Assembly (NCBI GenBank): GCA_035719045.1 | Contig: DASTGO010000159.1 | Span: 1-10,316, forward strand | Source: DASTGO01 sp035719045 | Lineage (GTDB): Bacteria > Actinomycetota > Actinomycetes > Actinomycetales > Kineosporiaceae | Reading direction: 5' to 3' | Length of the DNA stretch: 10,316 bases | Translations under genes and position numbers: made by a program | Shown here: one piece after another, positions 1-7,043 of the stretch | Numbering within the stretch: the stretch's first letter is position 1 | Layout: every line of letters begins with the position of its first letter | The notes under the pieces: model-generated | What the model saw: only the letters and a program-made list of their open reading frames with translations | Database searches by the model: none | Told to the model about the DNA's origin: nothing

Positions 1-810
1 CGCTCCTGACATCCCGTCGGTGACCCACTCGTGGACACCGCCGCGGATGGTTTCGCCGGCCCAGTGCCCGGCCTCGTGCCCGGCGTTCTTGCCCAGGATC
101 CCGCCCAGGGCGTTCCCCAACGCCTTGGTCGGGTAGTGGCCCAGGCCCTGCATGATCGGGCCGAGGGCGCCGCCGATCGCGCCGGTGATCGCCGCGGACG
201 CGGTCAGGTTCTTGTCCCACTCGGTGCGTCCGATCGAGTGTCCGGTCTGCCGTTCCATGATCTGCGCGAACTGCGCGATCGCGTCCAGGCCGAGCTGCAG
301 CACCTCACCGGTGGCGACCGCGATCACCAGCTGCTTCAGCACCGCCCCCGCGAACTGCCAGCCGAAGGCCTGCAGGGCGGCGATCCCCGCCGCACTGGCC
401 CCGAACGTCCACGGGATCATCGCCAACAGGTACAGGATCTGCGCAGCCAGAATGATCAACTCTTCGATCACGATGATCTTCATGTACTGCGTCTGCACCG
501 CCACACCGTGCAGGTAGTTCCCCAGCTCCCCGTACGCCGCCGCCAGTTTCTCCAGGGCCAGGTCCCCGTCCCCGGTCACCACCGCCACCGACCGGGACAG
601 AGCCTTCTGCGCATCCCCCACCAAAGCGCCAGAATCGGCCAGCCACCGCGCCGAACGGGTCACCTCCGGCGCAACCGCCATCAACTCCTGGCCGGCCGCC
701 AGCCACAACTGCGCCAGATCATTGATCTCGTCCTCGTCTACCGCCGGCCACCCGTCACCGGTCAGGACATGGAACATCTCTCCCGCCCAGGGTGGAACCT
801 CAAGCCCCAC
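1..810 (-). CDS. WXG100-like / CpnT-like N-terminal domain protein, partial (probable polymorphic toxin carrier)
   Basis: This open frame runs off the left edge, so only the first 270 residues are visible. It resembles the N-terminal domain of the CpnT-type large exported proteins of actinobacteria, which carry a variable C-terminal toxin and are linked to type VII (ESX) secretion. The diagnostic start is seen: a GLEVPPW opening, then GDGWPAVDEDE at residues 18-28 and a helical hairpin (about 28-105) with LAQLW. A hydrophobic helical stretch follows at about 111-185 with PWTFGASAAGIAALQ, and then a glycine-zipper region at about 208-245. The start is put at GTG 810 because it adds the family-typical GLEVPPW opening; the next in-frame start, ATG 777 with GGGAG just before it, would cut that off. 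Several codons in the first half (GAT, TCT, GCT, TTG, GTT, AAT) are less G/C-ending than in the neighbouring genes. The toxin type, and any immunity gene beyond it, cannot be seen. The family call is confident; toxin function is inferred. Confidence 0.8.
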   Translation of the reverse strand, partial: MGLEVPPWAGEMFHVLTGDGWPAVDEDEINDLAQLWLAAGQELMAVAPEVTRSARWLADSGALVGDAQKALSRSVAVVTGDGDLALEKLAAAYGELGNYLHGVAVQTQYMKIIVIEELIILAAQILYLLAMIPWTFGASAAGIAALQAFGWQFAGAVLKQLVIAVATGEVLQLGLDAIAQFAQIMERQTGHSIGRTEWDKNLTASAAITGAIGGALGPIMQGLGHYPTKALGNALGGILGKNAGHEAGHWAGETIRGGVHEWVTDGMSGA

Positions 811-1021
811 AAGCCACCACCAACAACCCCAAGCCGCCCACACCCACTCGAATCCACCACCAGCAGGGCCGACGACCTCCCCACCCGACCAACCACCACC
901 ACAAGGTCCCCGGTGTCTAGATGGACCGACACGGCCACCATCACGCGATATGGCCCGATTGAGCTCATTCCAGCATCGTTCTTGCAGGTTGACGGCTGTT
1001 GACAGGTTCGCCGAGAGGGGA
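811..1021. other. Non-coding spacer with C/A-rich tract
   Basis: No gene is supported here. The part at 811-905 is strongly strand-biased: the plus strand is almost only C and A, with many CCA/ACC runs, so the minus strand, which is the coding strand of the left-hand gene, is G/T-rich. This would be the leader and promoter region of that gene. No convincing -35/-10 pair is visible; TATCGC-like and CTAGAC-like candidates on the minus strand near 920-950 are too weak to call. A short direct repeat GTTGAC occurs twice at about 988-999. Confidence 0.5.
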
Positions 1022-1072
1022 TGCCGCGCCGCGACGGGCACCGCCGGGCGTCCCGGGCGCTGCGGCGCGGCA
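1022..1072. terminator. Second hairpin of a tandem pair downstream of the Ig-repeat gene
   Basis: An 11-bp perfect inverted repeat, TGCCGCGCCGC (1022-1032) and GCGGCGCGGCA (1062-1072), closes a 29-nt loop. The loop contains a further 5-bp hairpin (CCGGG 1044-1048, CCCGG 1052-1056). It directly abuts the stronger hairpin at 1073-1116. There is no T-tract, as is common for actinobacterial terminators. It may serve as a back-up terminator for the leftward transcript, or simply be a G+C-rich structural element. Confidence 0.45.
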
Positions 1073-1116
1073 GATGGGAGGAGGGGTCCGGCTCAGACCG
1101 GACCCCTCCTCCCATC
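1073..1116 (-). terminator. Strong hairpin terminator of the Ig-repeat gene
   Basis: A perfect 19-bp stem, GATGGGAGGAGGGGTCCGG (1073-1091) and its exact complement (1098-1116), surrounds a 6-nt loop, CTCAGA. It begins about 48 bp after the stop codon of the leftward Ig-repeat gene. No U-tract follows on either strand, so it would be a tail-less, actinobacterial-type terminator. Stem length and perfection make chance unlikely. Confidence 0.75.
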
Positions 1117-1164
1117 AACCGGACCGGCCGGGCGGGACCCGCGGGCCGCCCGGCCGGTGGCCGC

Positions 1165-4100
1165 CTACCGCAGGCCGATGGACACGTACACCCTCGAACC
1201 GTCATCCAGCACGGCCCCGATCCGGTAGTAGTACCCGGCGGACAGTCCCTTGGTGCTCCAGGTGTAGACCCATTGCTGCGCAACGGGATCCCAGGTGAAC
1301 GCGCTGCCCGCGGTCGGGCTGTCGGTGTACGCCGTCTCGTTCACGGCCGCCGAGGTCGCCGATCCCTTCACCGGACCGATGAACTGCGGAGCCCCGCCCT
1401 GCACCACCGTGCCGTCGGCCCGCTTCATCTGGACCTTGACCGGGACGGTGCTGCCGGCCTTGAAGATGCTCGTGCTGGTCCCGACCTGGTGCGCGGTGTC
1501 GTTGATCGGCTGCAGGAACCCGTCGAACCGGTAGACCACGCAGAACGTTCCGGTCGAGGTGGCCCGGTTGCCGGCCTTGTCCGTGGCGGTCGCCGTGAAC
1601 GAGTAGCTGCCCACACCCTTGTCCGCCGACCAGGTGGTGTCGACCGTGCAGGTGTCGACCCCGGAAAGCGCGTCGGTGGCCGTGCAGCCGGGTGCCGGGA
1701 CCGCGCCCAGTGTGTACGACGTCTTGTCCGCGTAGCTCACCGTGGCGAAGGTCGGCGCGGTCAGGTCGATGTCGACATCGTCGACGGTGACGCCGGCCGT
1801 GTTGCCGGCCGCGTCGGTCGCGGTGCCGGTGACCGTCTGGCCCTTGCCCTCCTGGGTGAAGGTGGTGGGTCCGGAACAGCCGTTCTCCGAGGCAATCCCC
1901 GACTCGTGGTCCTCGCAGTGGAACGAGACGGTGACCGCGGAGTTGTTCCAGCCGTTCGCGTTCGGCGCGGGCGTGCGCTGCACGTCGATCGTCGGCGGCA
2001 CGTCGTCCACGTCGATCTCGAGCGGGCCCCGCTGGTTCTCGACGTTGCCGGCCTTGTCCGCGGAATACCAGGTCAGCGAGTGCGCGCCGCCCGGGGTGAA
2101 CGCGAACGGGCCGGTGTAGTCCTGGTAGGGCCCGCCGTCGATCGCGTACGCGGTGTGCGCGACCCCGGAGAGCGGGTCGATCGCCGCGAGCGTGACGGTC
2201 GGCGGCTTGGTGTACCAGCCATTGACCTGTGGCCCGGAGACGTCCGGGGTCGTGTCCGGTGCGGTCTTGTCGACGTTGACCGAGACGGGGGTCGAGGTGC
2301 TGTTGCCCGCCAGGTCGGACACCGTCGCCGAGACGGTCACTCCGGCGCCCTCACCCGAGGTCGTGCCGTCGGCCGGGCAGCTCCCGTCGATCCCTGACAG
2401 TTGGTCGCTGCAGGTCCAGTGCACGGTGACGTCACCGCTGTACCAGCCGCCACTGCCGGGGACCGGGTCCGTGGTGGGCTTGCCGGTGAGGATCGGGGCG
2501 GTCTCGTCGACGTTGATCCCGCTGACCGTGGCGTGTGCGGTGTTCCCCGCGACGTCGGTCGCGGTCCCGGTCACGGACTGGTTCGCGCCCTCGCCGATCG
2601 TCTTCGGGGCGGTGCAGGTCGCCATGCCGGACAGGGCGTCGCCGCAGGTGAAGGCGACGGTAACATCCGCGTCGTACCAGCCGTTGTCGTTGGCCTTGCG
2701 GTCTGCGGCACCGCTGATCATCGGGGCGCTCTTGTCGATGTTGACGGTCGCGACGTCGGTCGCCGGGTTGCCCGCGTTGTCCGTGGCGGTGCCGGTGACG
2801 GGCTGGCCCGTCCCCTCCGTGGTGACCGTCTGCGGGGTGGTGCAGGAGGCGATCCCGGAGCCGTCGCCGTCGTCGCAGGTGAAGGTGACCGTGACGTCGG
2901 TGTTGTTCCAGCCGTTGCTGTTGGCCGCCGGGTCCTGGACGTGCTTGATCGTCGGGGCGGTCTTGTCGATCTTCACCGTGGCGTTGTTGGCCTTCTCGGT
3001 GTTGCCGGCCTTGTCGACGCTCCAGAAGGTCAACTGGTGGATGCCCTCGCTGCCGAGCGGGATGCTGGTCCCGGTCTGCTGCGGCCCGCCGTCGACGGTG
3101 TAGTAGGTGGCGTGGACGCCGGACAGCGCATCGCTCGGGGTGAGGCCGATCGTGACGTCGGTGTTGGTCCAGCCCGACGGGACATCCGCCGTGGTGGTCG
3201 GGGGCGTCCGGTCGATGTTCACCCCGGGGCCGCTCGTGGCGGTGGTCGTGTTACCCGCCTTGTCGGACACCGCGGCGCCGGCGTGGAGCCCCTGGCCCTC
3301 ACCCGTGATCGTGGAGTCCGGCGGGATCGAACCGGCAAGACCGGACAGGCCGTCGGAGGCCGTCCAGTGCACCGTGACGTCGCCGGAGTACCAGCCGTCG
3401 GCGTTCGGGGTGGTGGTCGGGGCGCCGGACAGAGTCGGGGGCACCTTGTCGATGTTGATCCCGCCGGCCGTCGCGGAGGAGCTGTTGTCGGCGTTGTCGA
3501 CCGCGGTCCCGGTGACGCTCTGGTCCGCCGCGCTCGCCGACAGCGTGGTCGGCGCGGTGCAGGACTTGATCCCCGACCCCGCGGGCGGGTCGCTGCACAC
3601 GAACGACACGGTGACGTCGGAGTTGTTCCAGCCGTTCGCGTTCGCCGCCGGTGACCGCGATCCGGTGATGGTCGGGGCGGCCTTGTCGAGCTTGACCGTC
3701 ACCAACCCGTTTCCGACGTTGCCCAGCCGGTCGGTCGCCGTGGCGGTCTTGGTGACACTGCTGGTGTTCGCCGTCTGCGAGTCGGTCGCCGGCGTCGGCC
3801 CGGAGCCGACCCCGGAACCCGCGTCGGTGGCCGACCAGGTGATCGCGACGTTGCTGTTGTTCCAGCCCGCGGCGTTCGGGGCCGGGGACACCGCCGCCGC
3901 GACGAGGGGGCCGGTGTTGTCGAGCACGAAGGACGCGCTCTGCGGGCTCTGGGACTGGCCGGTGCAGTTGTTGGCATTGAACTTCGGGGACGCGGCCGCC
4001 GTCACGGTCTGCACGCCGTCCCCGGTGCCCGCGGTGAAGGAGAAGGTCCAGGACGACTTCGCGGTGGGCGACGTCTGGTGTCCGGCGAAGGCCCCGGTGA

Positions 4101-4371
4101 CGTCCACGCACTCGGTGTCGGAGGACGTGGTGACGGTCAGGGTCAGCGCGCCGCCGTTCTTCGCGTACAGCGTGCCGCCCACCGAGACGGTGCCCGCCCC
4201 GCCGGAGAAGGCGGCGCTGCTGGCCGTGGAGGCCTGGCTGACCAGCGGCAGCCCGATCCCGGCGGCGAGGACCGCCGCGGACGAGGCGGCAGCTGCGACG
4301 AGGAGGCGACGGGCTCCGTGCGGACTCTCGCCCGGCTGTCGGGCATGGCGCGGAGAACGGTATCCGGACAA
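1165..4371 (-). CDS. Secreted multi-module Ig-like repeat protein with C-terminal PxKF-type domain
   Basis: A large extracellular protein (1068 residues from the chosen TTG) of unknown function. It has an N-terminal signal peptide: basic region to residue 22, hydrophobic LLVAAAASSAAVLAAG core, and likely cleavage after SQA (residue 47). A Cys-containing domain follows (48-155), then about ten modules of 76-88 residues (156-946) sharing GWxxxDVTVxF, SGI, TGTATDxAGN and a closing NIDKTAP-like linker. Such modules are typical of Ig-like/OmpL47-like repeats in surface proteins. The C-terminal 122 residues begin YRFDGFLQPIND and contain FKAGSTVPVKV, matching the PxKF-type domain of actinobacterial secreted proteins. 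No LPXTG or C-terminal membrane helix is present, so it is probably released or bound non-covalently. TTG 4371 is preferred because GGGGG lies 7 nt before it and it leaves a compact signal peptide; ATG 4449 is possible but lacks a ribosome site. Adhesion or binding is a guess from architecture. The strong hairpins after its stop suggest it is transcribed alone. Confidence 0.85.
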   Translation of the reverse strand: MSGYRSPRHARQPGESPHGARRLLVAAAASSAAVLAAGIGLPLVSQASTASSAAFSGGAGTVSVGGTLYAKNGGALTLTVTTSSDTECVDVTGAFAGHQTSPTAKSSWTFSFTAGTGDGVQTVTAAASPKFNANNCTGQSQSPQSASFVLDNTGPLVAAAVSPAPNAAGWNNSNVAITWSATDAGSGVGSGPTPATDSQTANTSSVTKTATATDRLGNVGNGLVTVKLDKAAPTITGSRSPAANANGWNNSDVTVSFVCSDPPAGSGIKSCTAPTTLSASAADQSVTGTAVDNADNSSSATAGGINIDKVPPTLSGAPTTTPNADGWYSGDVTVHWTASDGLSGLAGSIPPDSTITGEGQGLHAGAAVSDKAGNTTTATSGPGVNIDRTPPTTTADVPSGWTNTDVTIGLTPSDALSGVHATYYTVDGGPQQTGTSIPLGSEGIHQLTFWSVDKAGNTEKANNATVKIDKTAPTIKHVQDPAANSNGWNNTDVTVTFTCDDGDGSGIASCTTPQTVTTEGTGQPVTGTATDNAGNPATDVATVNIDKSAPMISGAADRKANDNGWYDADVTVAFTCGDALSGMATCTAPKTIGEGANQSVTGTATDVAGNTAHATVSGINVDETAPILTGKPTTDPVPGSGGWYSGDVTVHWTCSDQLSGIDGSCPADGTTSGEGAGVTVSATVSDLAGNSTSTPVSVNVDKTAPDTTPDVSGPQVNGWYTKPPTVTLAAIDPLSGVAHTAYAIDGGPYQDYTGPFAFTPGGAHSLTWYSADKAGNVENQRGPLEIDVDDVPPTIDVQRTPAPNANGWNNSAVTVSFHCEDHESGIASENGCSGPTTFTQEGKGQTVTGTATDAAGNTAGVTVDDVDIDLTAPTFATVSYADKTSYTLGAVPAPGCTATDALSGVDTCTVDTTWSADKGVGSYSFTATATDKAGNRATSTGTFCVVYRFDGFLQPINDTAHQVGTSTSIFKAGSTVPVKVQMKRADGTVVQGGAPQFIGPVKGSATSAAVNETAYTDSPTAGSAFTWDPVAQQWVYTWSTKGLSAGYYYRIGAVLDDGSRVYVSIGLR
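1993..3906 (-). repeat. Ten-module repeat region containing a duplicated four-module cassette (A-A-B-C)
   Basis: Eight of the modules fall into two successive cassettes of nearly equal length, encoded by 2953-3906 (318 residues) and 1993-2952 (320 residues). In each, two A-type modules (GWNN/GWYD...DVTV.F) are followed by one B-type (PTT.P...GWYSGDVTVHWT) and one C-type module (VDGGP.Q or IDGGPYQ, then LT.WS.DKAGN). B3 resembles B7 and C4 resembles C8 more than their direct neighbours, which points to duplication of a whole cassette followed by divergence. A further A-type module and a divergent tenth module follow towards the C-terminus. Confidence 0.7.
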
Positions 4372-4378
4372 GGGTGGA

Positions 4379-4384
4379 CCCCCT
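4379..4384 (-). promoter_or_regulatory. Ribosome binding site deciding the TTG start of the Ig-repeat gene
   Basis: On the minus strand, AGGGGG is followed by 7 nt and then TTG (4371-4369). No comparable site precedes the upstream in-frame ATG at 4449, where the sequence is GGCCGGCC, and the GTG at 4401 has G residues too close to the start. This supports initiation at TTG. Confidence 0.5.
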
Positions 4385-4456
4385 GACAGAGCTCGACACA
4401 CGCCCCAGACGGGGTGGCAGTCAGGAACGGTACGGACGCGATGCGCCATGGCCGGC

Positions 4457-4495
4457 CATTTCCGCGCGACCCGGCACCGAATTCAGCCGGAAATG
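4457..4495. repeat. Inverted repeat CATTTCCG - N23 - CGGAAATG
   Basis: Perfect 8-bp arms lie at 4457-4464 and 4488-4495. The right arm is part of a 10-mer, GCCGGAAATG, that recurs exactly at 4710-4719 inside the second inverted repeat. It lies about 85 bp upstream of the chosen start of the Ig-repeat gene, so it could be an operator for that gene. No regulator is identifiable. Confidence 0.45.
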
Positions 4496-4695
4496 TCCGA
4501 ACGGAGGATCCTGGAGCCAGCTCTACCACCGAGGGCGACCATGATCCTGCTGGTCAGGGCGGGGTGCCCGTTCCCAGCTCGCATGGGAAGGCCGATCCGA
4601 AACCACCTCACGTGATCCGTCGCGGACACCGGCAATGATCGGCTCAGGCCTTCATGATCCCTATTTTCGGAGAATTCCCGACCGCAACGGCGTCG

Positions 4696-4719
4696 CATTT
4701 CCCGAGGCCGCCGGAAATG
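4696..4719. repeat. Inverted repeat CATTTCC - N10 - GGAAATG
   Basis: Perfect 7-bp arms lie at 4696-4702 and 4713-4719 with a 10-nt spacer of about one helical turn. This is a second copy of the motif seen at 4457-4495, on the VWA-gene side of the divergent region. It is a candidate binding site for a dimeric regulator shared by both divergent genes. Confidence 0.45.
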
Positions 4720-5027
4720 GATCTTCGCGAGCCGGGAATGATCTCCTCCCGTCAGGAAGGCACCGGCCCCTCGGGCACCGGTGGACGCCGGCGCCCGAAC
4801 CGCCCGGCGCGATCGTGCAACGTGCCGGCTCCCCCGCCGGCGACAAGGTGGTCGCGGAGTGGGAGGTCGCACCGGGCACCCGCGCCACGATCACGTCCAT
4901 CGGACTGACCCGAACGCAGGTGCTCGCGGCGACGGAGTCGGTCCGCCCCGACACCGGAACCGCCGCCTTCCCACCTGAGCCTCGCCCCGGCGCGCGCAGG
5001 GAGGCCGGGCGCACGTACCGTCATCTG

Positions 5028-7043
5028 GTGACTCCACCCTCCCGGCGGCATCGCGGCTTCCGGTACGGCGTCTGGCACGGCGGTCCCGACCCGCTGGCCG
5101 CGCCGTACGACGTCCGCCACGCCCTGGACGCCCTCGGCGAGGAGGTGCTGTCCGGCGGCAGCCTGCGGGAGGCGCTGCGCGAGATGCTGCGCCGGGGCCT
5201 GCCCGACGAGCACGGCAACCTCAACCGGCAGGGGCTGGACGACCTGCTGGCCCGGGCCGCCCGGATGCGCCGGGAGGCGGCCCGGCGTGGACGCCTCGAC
5301 GGTGCCGTCACCCGGGCGGCGGCCCAGCTCGACCAGGCGCTGGCGACCGAACGGGAGGCCCTGGCCGACTCGGAGTCCGATGACGCCCGCTTCGCCGAGG
5401 CCCGGCTGGACGCCCTGCCCCGATCCACCGCCGCGGCCGTCCAGGAGCTCTCGGACTACCGCTGGACCTCCCCCGACGCCGGGCGCCTCTACCGGCAGAT
5501 CCTTGACGGCCTGCGCCGGGACGTCCTAGACCACCAGTTCCGCGGCCTGCGCGACGCCCTGGCCGGAATGTCCCCGCAGGCGCCGGGCGGCCAGCGGAAG
5601 GCCGCCGACCAGGCACTGAAGGACATGCTGGCCGACCTCAACCAGTTGCTGGCCGAGCACGCCCGGGGCGAGGACACCCCCGAGGACTTCCAGCGGTTCA
5701 TGGACCGGCACGGCGACCTGTTCGGCGAGAACCCGCAGGACGTCGACGAACTGGTCGACGTCCTCGCCCGCCGCGCGGCCGCCGGGCAGCGGCTGCTGGC
5801 CGCGCTCACCCCGCAGCAGCGGGCCGAACTGCAGGGCCTGATGGCCCAGGCGCTCGGGGACGCCGACCTGGCCGCGGAACTGGCCGCGCTGACCGACAAC
5901 CTGCACACGCTGCGCCCGGACCTGGACTGGGAACGCGGCGAGCGCACCCACGGCGAGGACCCGCTCGGCTACGGCGAGGCCGCGGGGGTGCTGTCCGAAC
6001 TGGCCGATCTGGACGAACTCATCGAATCCCTCGGCCAGGAGCACCCCGGGGCGACCCTCGACGACATCGACGTGGAGACGGTCGAGCGCGCCCTCGGCCC
6101 GGCGGCCGCCCGGGACGTCGCGCAACTGCAGCGGCTGGAACGGGAACTGGAACGCCAGGGCTGGCTGGTCCGCGCCCCGGACGGCCTCCAGTTGTCCCCG
6201 AAGTCCCTGCGCCGGCTCGGGCAGACCGCGCTGCGCACGGTGTTCGAGCAGTTGAGCTCCCGCGGCCGGGGCGAGCATGAGCAGCGCGACGCCGGGGCCG
6301 CCGGGGAACTGACCGGGGCGTCCCGCGCCTGGGAGTTCGGCGACGAGCAGCCGCTGGACGTGGTCCGCACGGTCGGCAACGCCGTCCGCCGCGCCGCCGG
6401 GCACCGGGCCGGGGTCCGGCTGGCGGTGGAGGACTTCGAGGTCGCGCAGACCGAGCGCCGGGCGTCGGCGGCCGTGGCGCTGTGCGTCGACCTGTCGTAC
6501 TCGATGGTGGCCGACGGACGCTGGGGTCCGATGAAGCAGACGGCGCTGGCGCTGGCCCATCTGGTCGCGACGAAGTACCCGCAGGACGCCCTGCAGATCA
6601 TCGGGTTCGGCCGCTACGCCAACCGGATGGGCGTGGCGGACCTGGCCGGGGCCGAGCCCGACTACGTCCAGGGCACCAACCTGCAGCACGCCCTGCGGCT
6701 GGCGGGCCGGCATCTGCGCCGTCACCCGGACGGCGAGCCGGTCGTCCTCGTGGTCACCGACGGCGAGCCGACCGCCCACCTGACCGCATCCGGCGAGGCG
6801 GTCTTCTCCTGGCCGCCCACCCGGGACACCGTCACCGCGACGGTCGCCGAGGTGGACGGGCTGACCCGGTTCGGGGCCGCGATCAACATCTTCATGCTCG
6901 GGGAGGACCCCGGGCTGCGCCGGTTCGTGGACGCGGTGGCCCGGCGTAACGGTGGCCGGGTGTTCACCCCCTCGGGCGAACGACTGGGCCAGTACGTCGT
7001 CGCCGAGTACCTGCGGGCCCGCACCGGGGGCCGTCGCCGGTAG
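5028..7043 (+). CDS. VWA-domain protein with helical N-terminal region and intact MIDAS
   Basis: This 671-residue protein belongs to a widespread but uncharacterised actinobacterial group of VWA proteins, in the broad BchD/CoxE-like class that usually acts with a MoxR/ChlI-type AAA+ ATPase. The family-typical N-terminus FRYGVWHGGPDPLAAPYDVR is at residues 10-29. A long, charged, mainly helical region (about 30-440) contains LAGMSPQ, MLADLNQLL and FMDRHGDLF segments. The C-terminal VWA domain starts near 480 and has a complete metal-ion-dependent adhesion site: DLSYS (D488, S490, S492), T550 in GTNLQ, and D578 in VTDGEP. There is no signal peptide or membrane helix, so it is probably cytoplasmic. 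GTG 5028 is chosen because it puts the conserved motif near residue 10; no Shine-Dalgarno precedes it, and the frame stays open back to ATG 4635 (802 residues). No ATPase gene is adjacent. Function remains unknown. Confidence 0.85.
   Translation: MTPPSRRHRGFRYGVWHGGPDPLAAPYDVRHALDALGEEVLSGGSLREALREMLRRGLPDEHGNLNRQGLDDLLARAARMRREAARRGRLDGAVTRAAAQLDQALATEREALADSESDDARFAEARLDALPRSTAAAVQELSDYRWTSPDAGRLYRQILDGLRRDVLDHQFRGLRDALAGMSPQAPGGQRKAADQALKDMLADLNQLLAEHARGEDTPEDFQRFMDRHGDLFGENPQDVDELVDVLARRAAAGQRLLAALTPQQRAELQGLMAQALGDADLAAELAALTDNLHTLRPDLDWERGERTHGEDPLGYGEAAGVLSELADLDELIESLGQEHPGATLDDIDVETVERALGPAAARDVAQLQRLERELERQGWLVRAPDGLQLSPKSLRRLGQTALRTVFEQLSSRGRGEHEQRDAGAAGELTGASRAWEFGDEQPLDVVRTVGNAVRRAAGHRAGVRLAVEDFEVAQTERRASAAVALCVDLSYSMVADGRWGPMKQTALALAHLVATKYPQDALQIIGFGRYANRMGVADLAGAEPDYVQGTNLQHALRLAGRHLRRHPDGEPVVLVVTDGEPTAHLTASGEAVFSWPPTRDTVTATVAEVDGLTRFGAAINIFMLGEDPGLRRFVDAVARRNGGRVFTPSGERLGQYVVAEYLRARTGGRRR

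Larger units (their letters stand above)
4450..5027. other. Divergent intergenic region with repeated inverted motif and a coding-like 3' part
   Basis: This region separates the leftward Ig-repeat gene from the rightward VWA gene. Positions 4450-4780 are less G+C-rich, contain two GAATTC sites (4479, 4672), four ATGATC sites (4541, 4635, 4654, 4738) and two inverted repeats built from CATTTCC and GGAAATG (4457-4495, 4696-4719). From about 4790 to 5027 one frame, in phase with the VWA gene, has almost exclusively G/C third positions as in real genes, but the peptide it would encode is not recognised. The true 5' end of the VWA gene may lie in here. No tRNA or known riboswitch is seen. Confidence 0.5.

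Noticed and set aside
31..1002. Plus-strand open frame of 323 codons opposite the toxin-like gene
   Set aside because: The product is low-complexity and unrecognisable, whereas the minus frame matches the WXG100-like carrier domain from its first residues.
4372..4449. ATG 4449 as start of the Ig-repeat protein
   Set aside because: It has no ribosome site and would put about 48 mostly polar residues before the signal-peptide core. TTG 4371 has GGGGG at good spacing. The call remains open to N-terminal data.
1021..4615. Long plus-strand open frames opposite the Ig-repeat gene (for example 1021-2397, 2401-3654, 3107-4615)
   Set aside because: They are mirror frames of a repetitive, very G+C-rich gene. 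Their products are R/G/V-rich with no domain, while the minus strand has a signal peptide, regular modules and a known C-terminal domain.
4541..4615. A 24-residue plus-strand open frame in the divergent region (starts MILLVRAG)
   Set aside because: Only a weak GAGGG precedes it, and there is no other sign of coding. It is too short to support by sequence alone.
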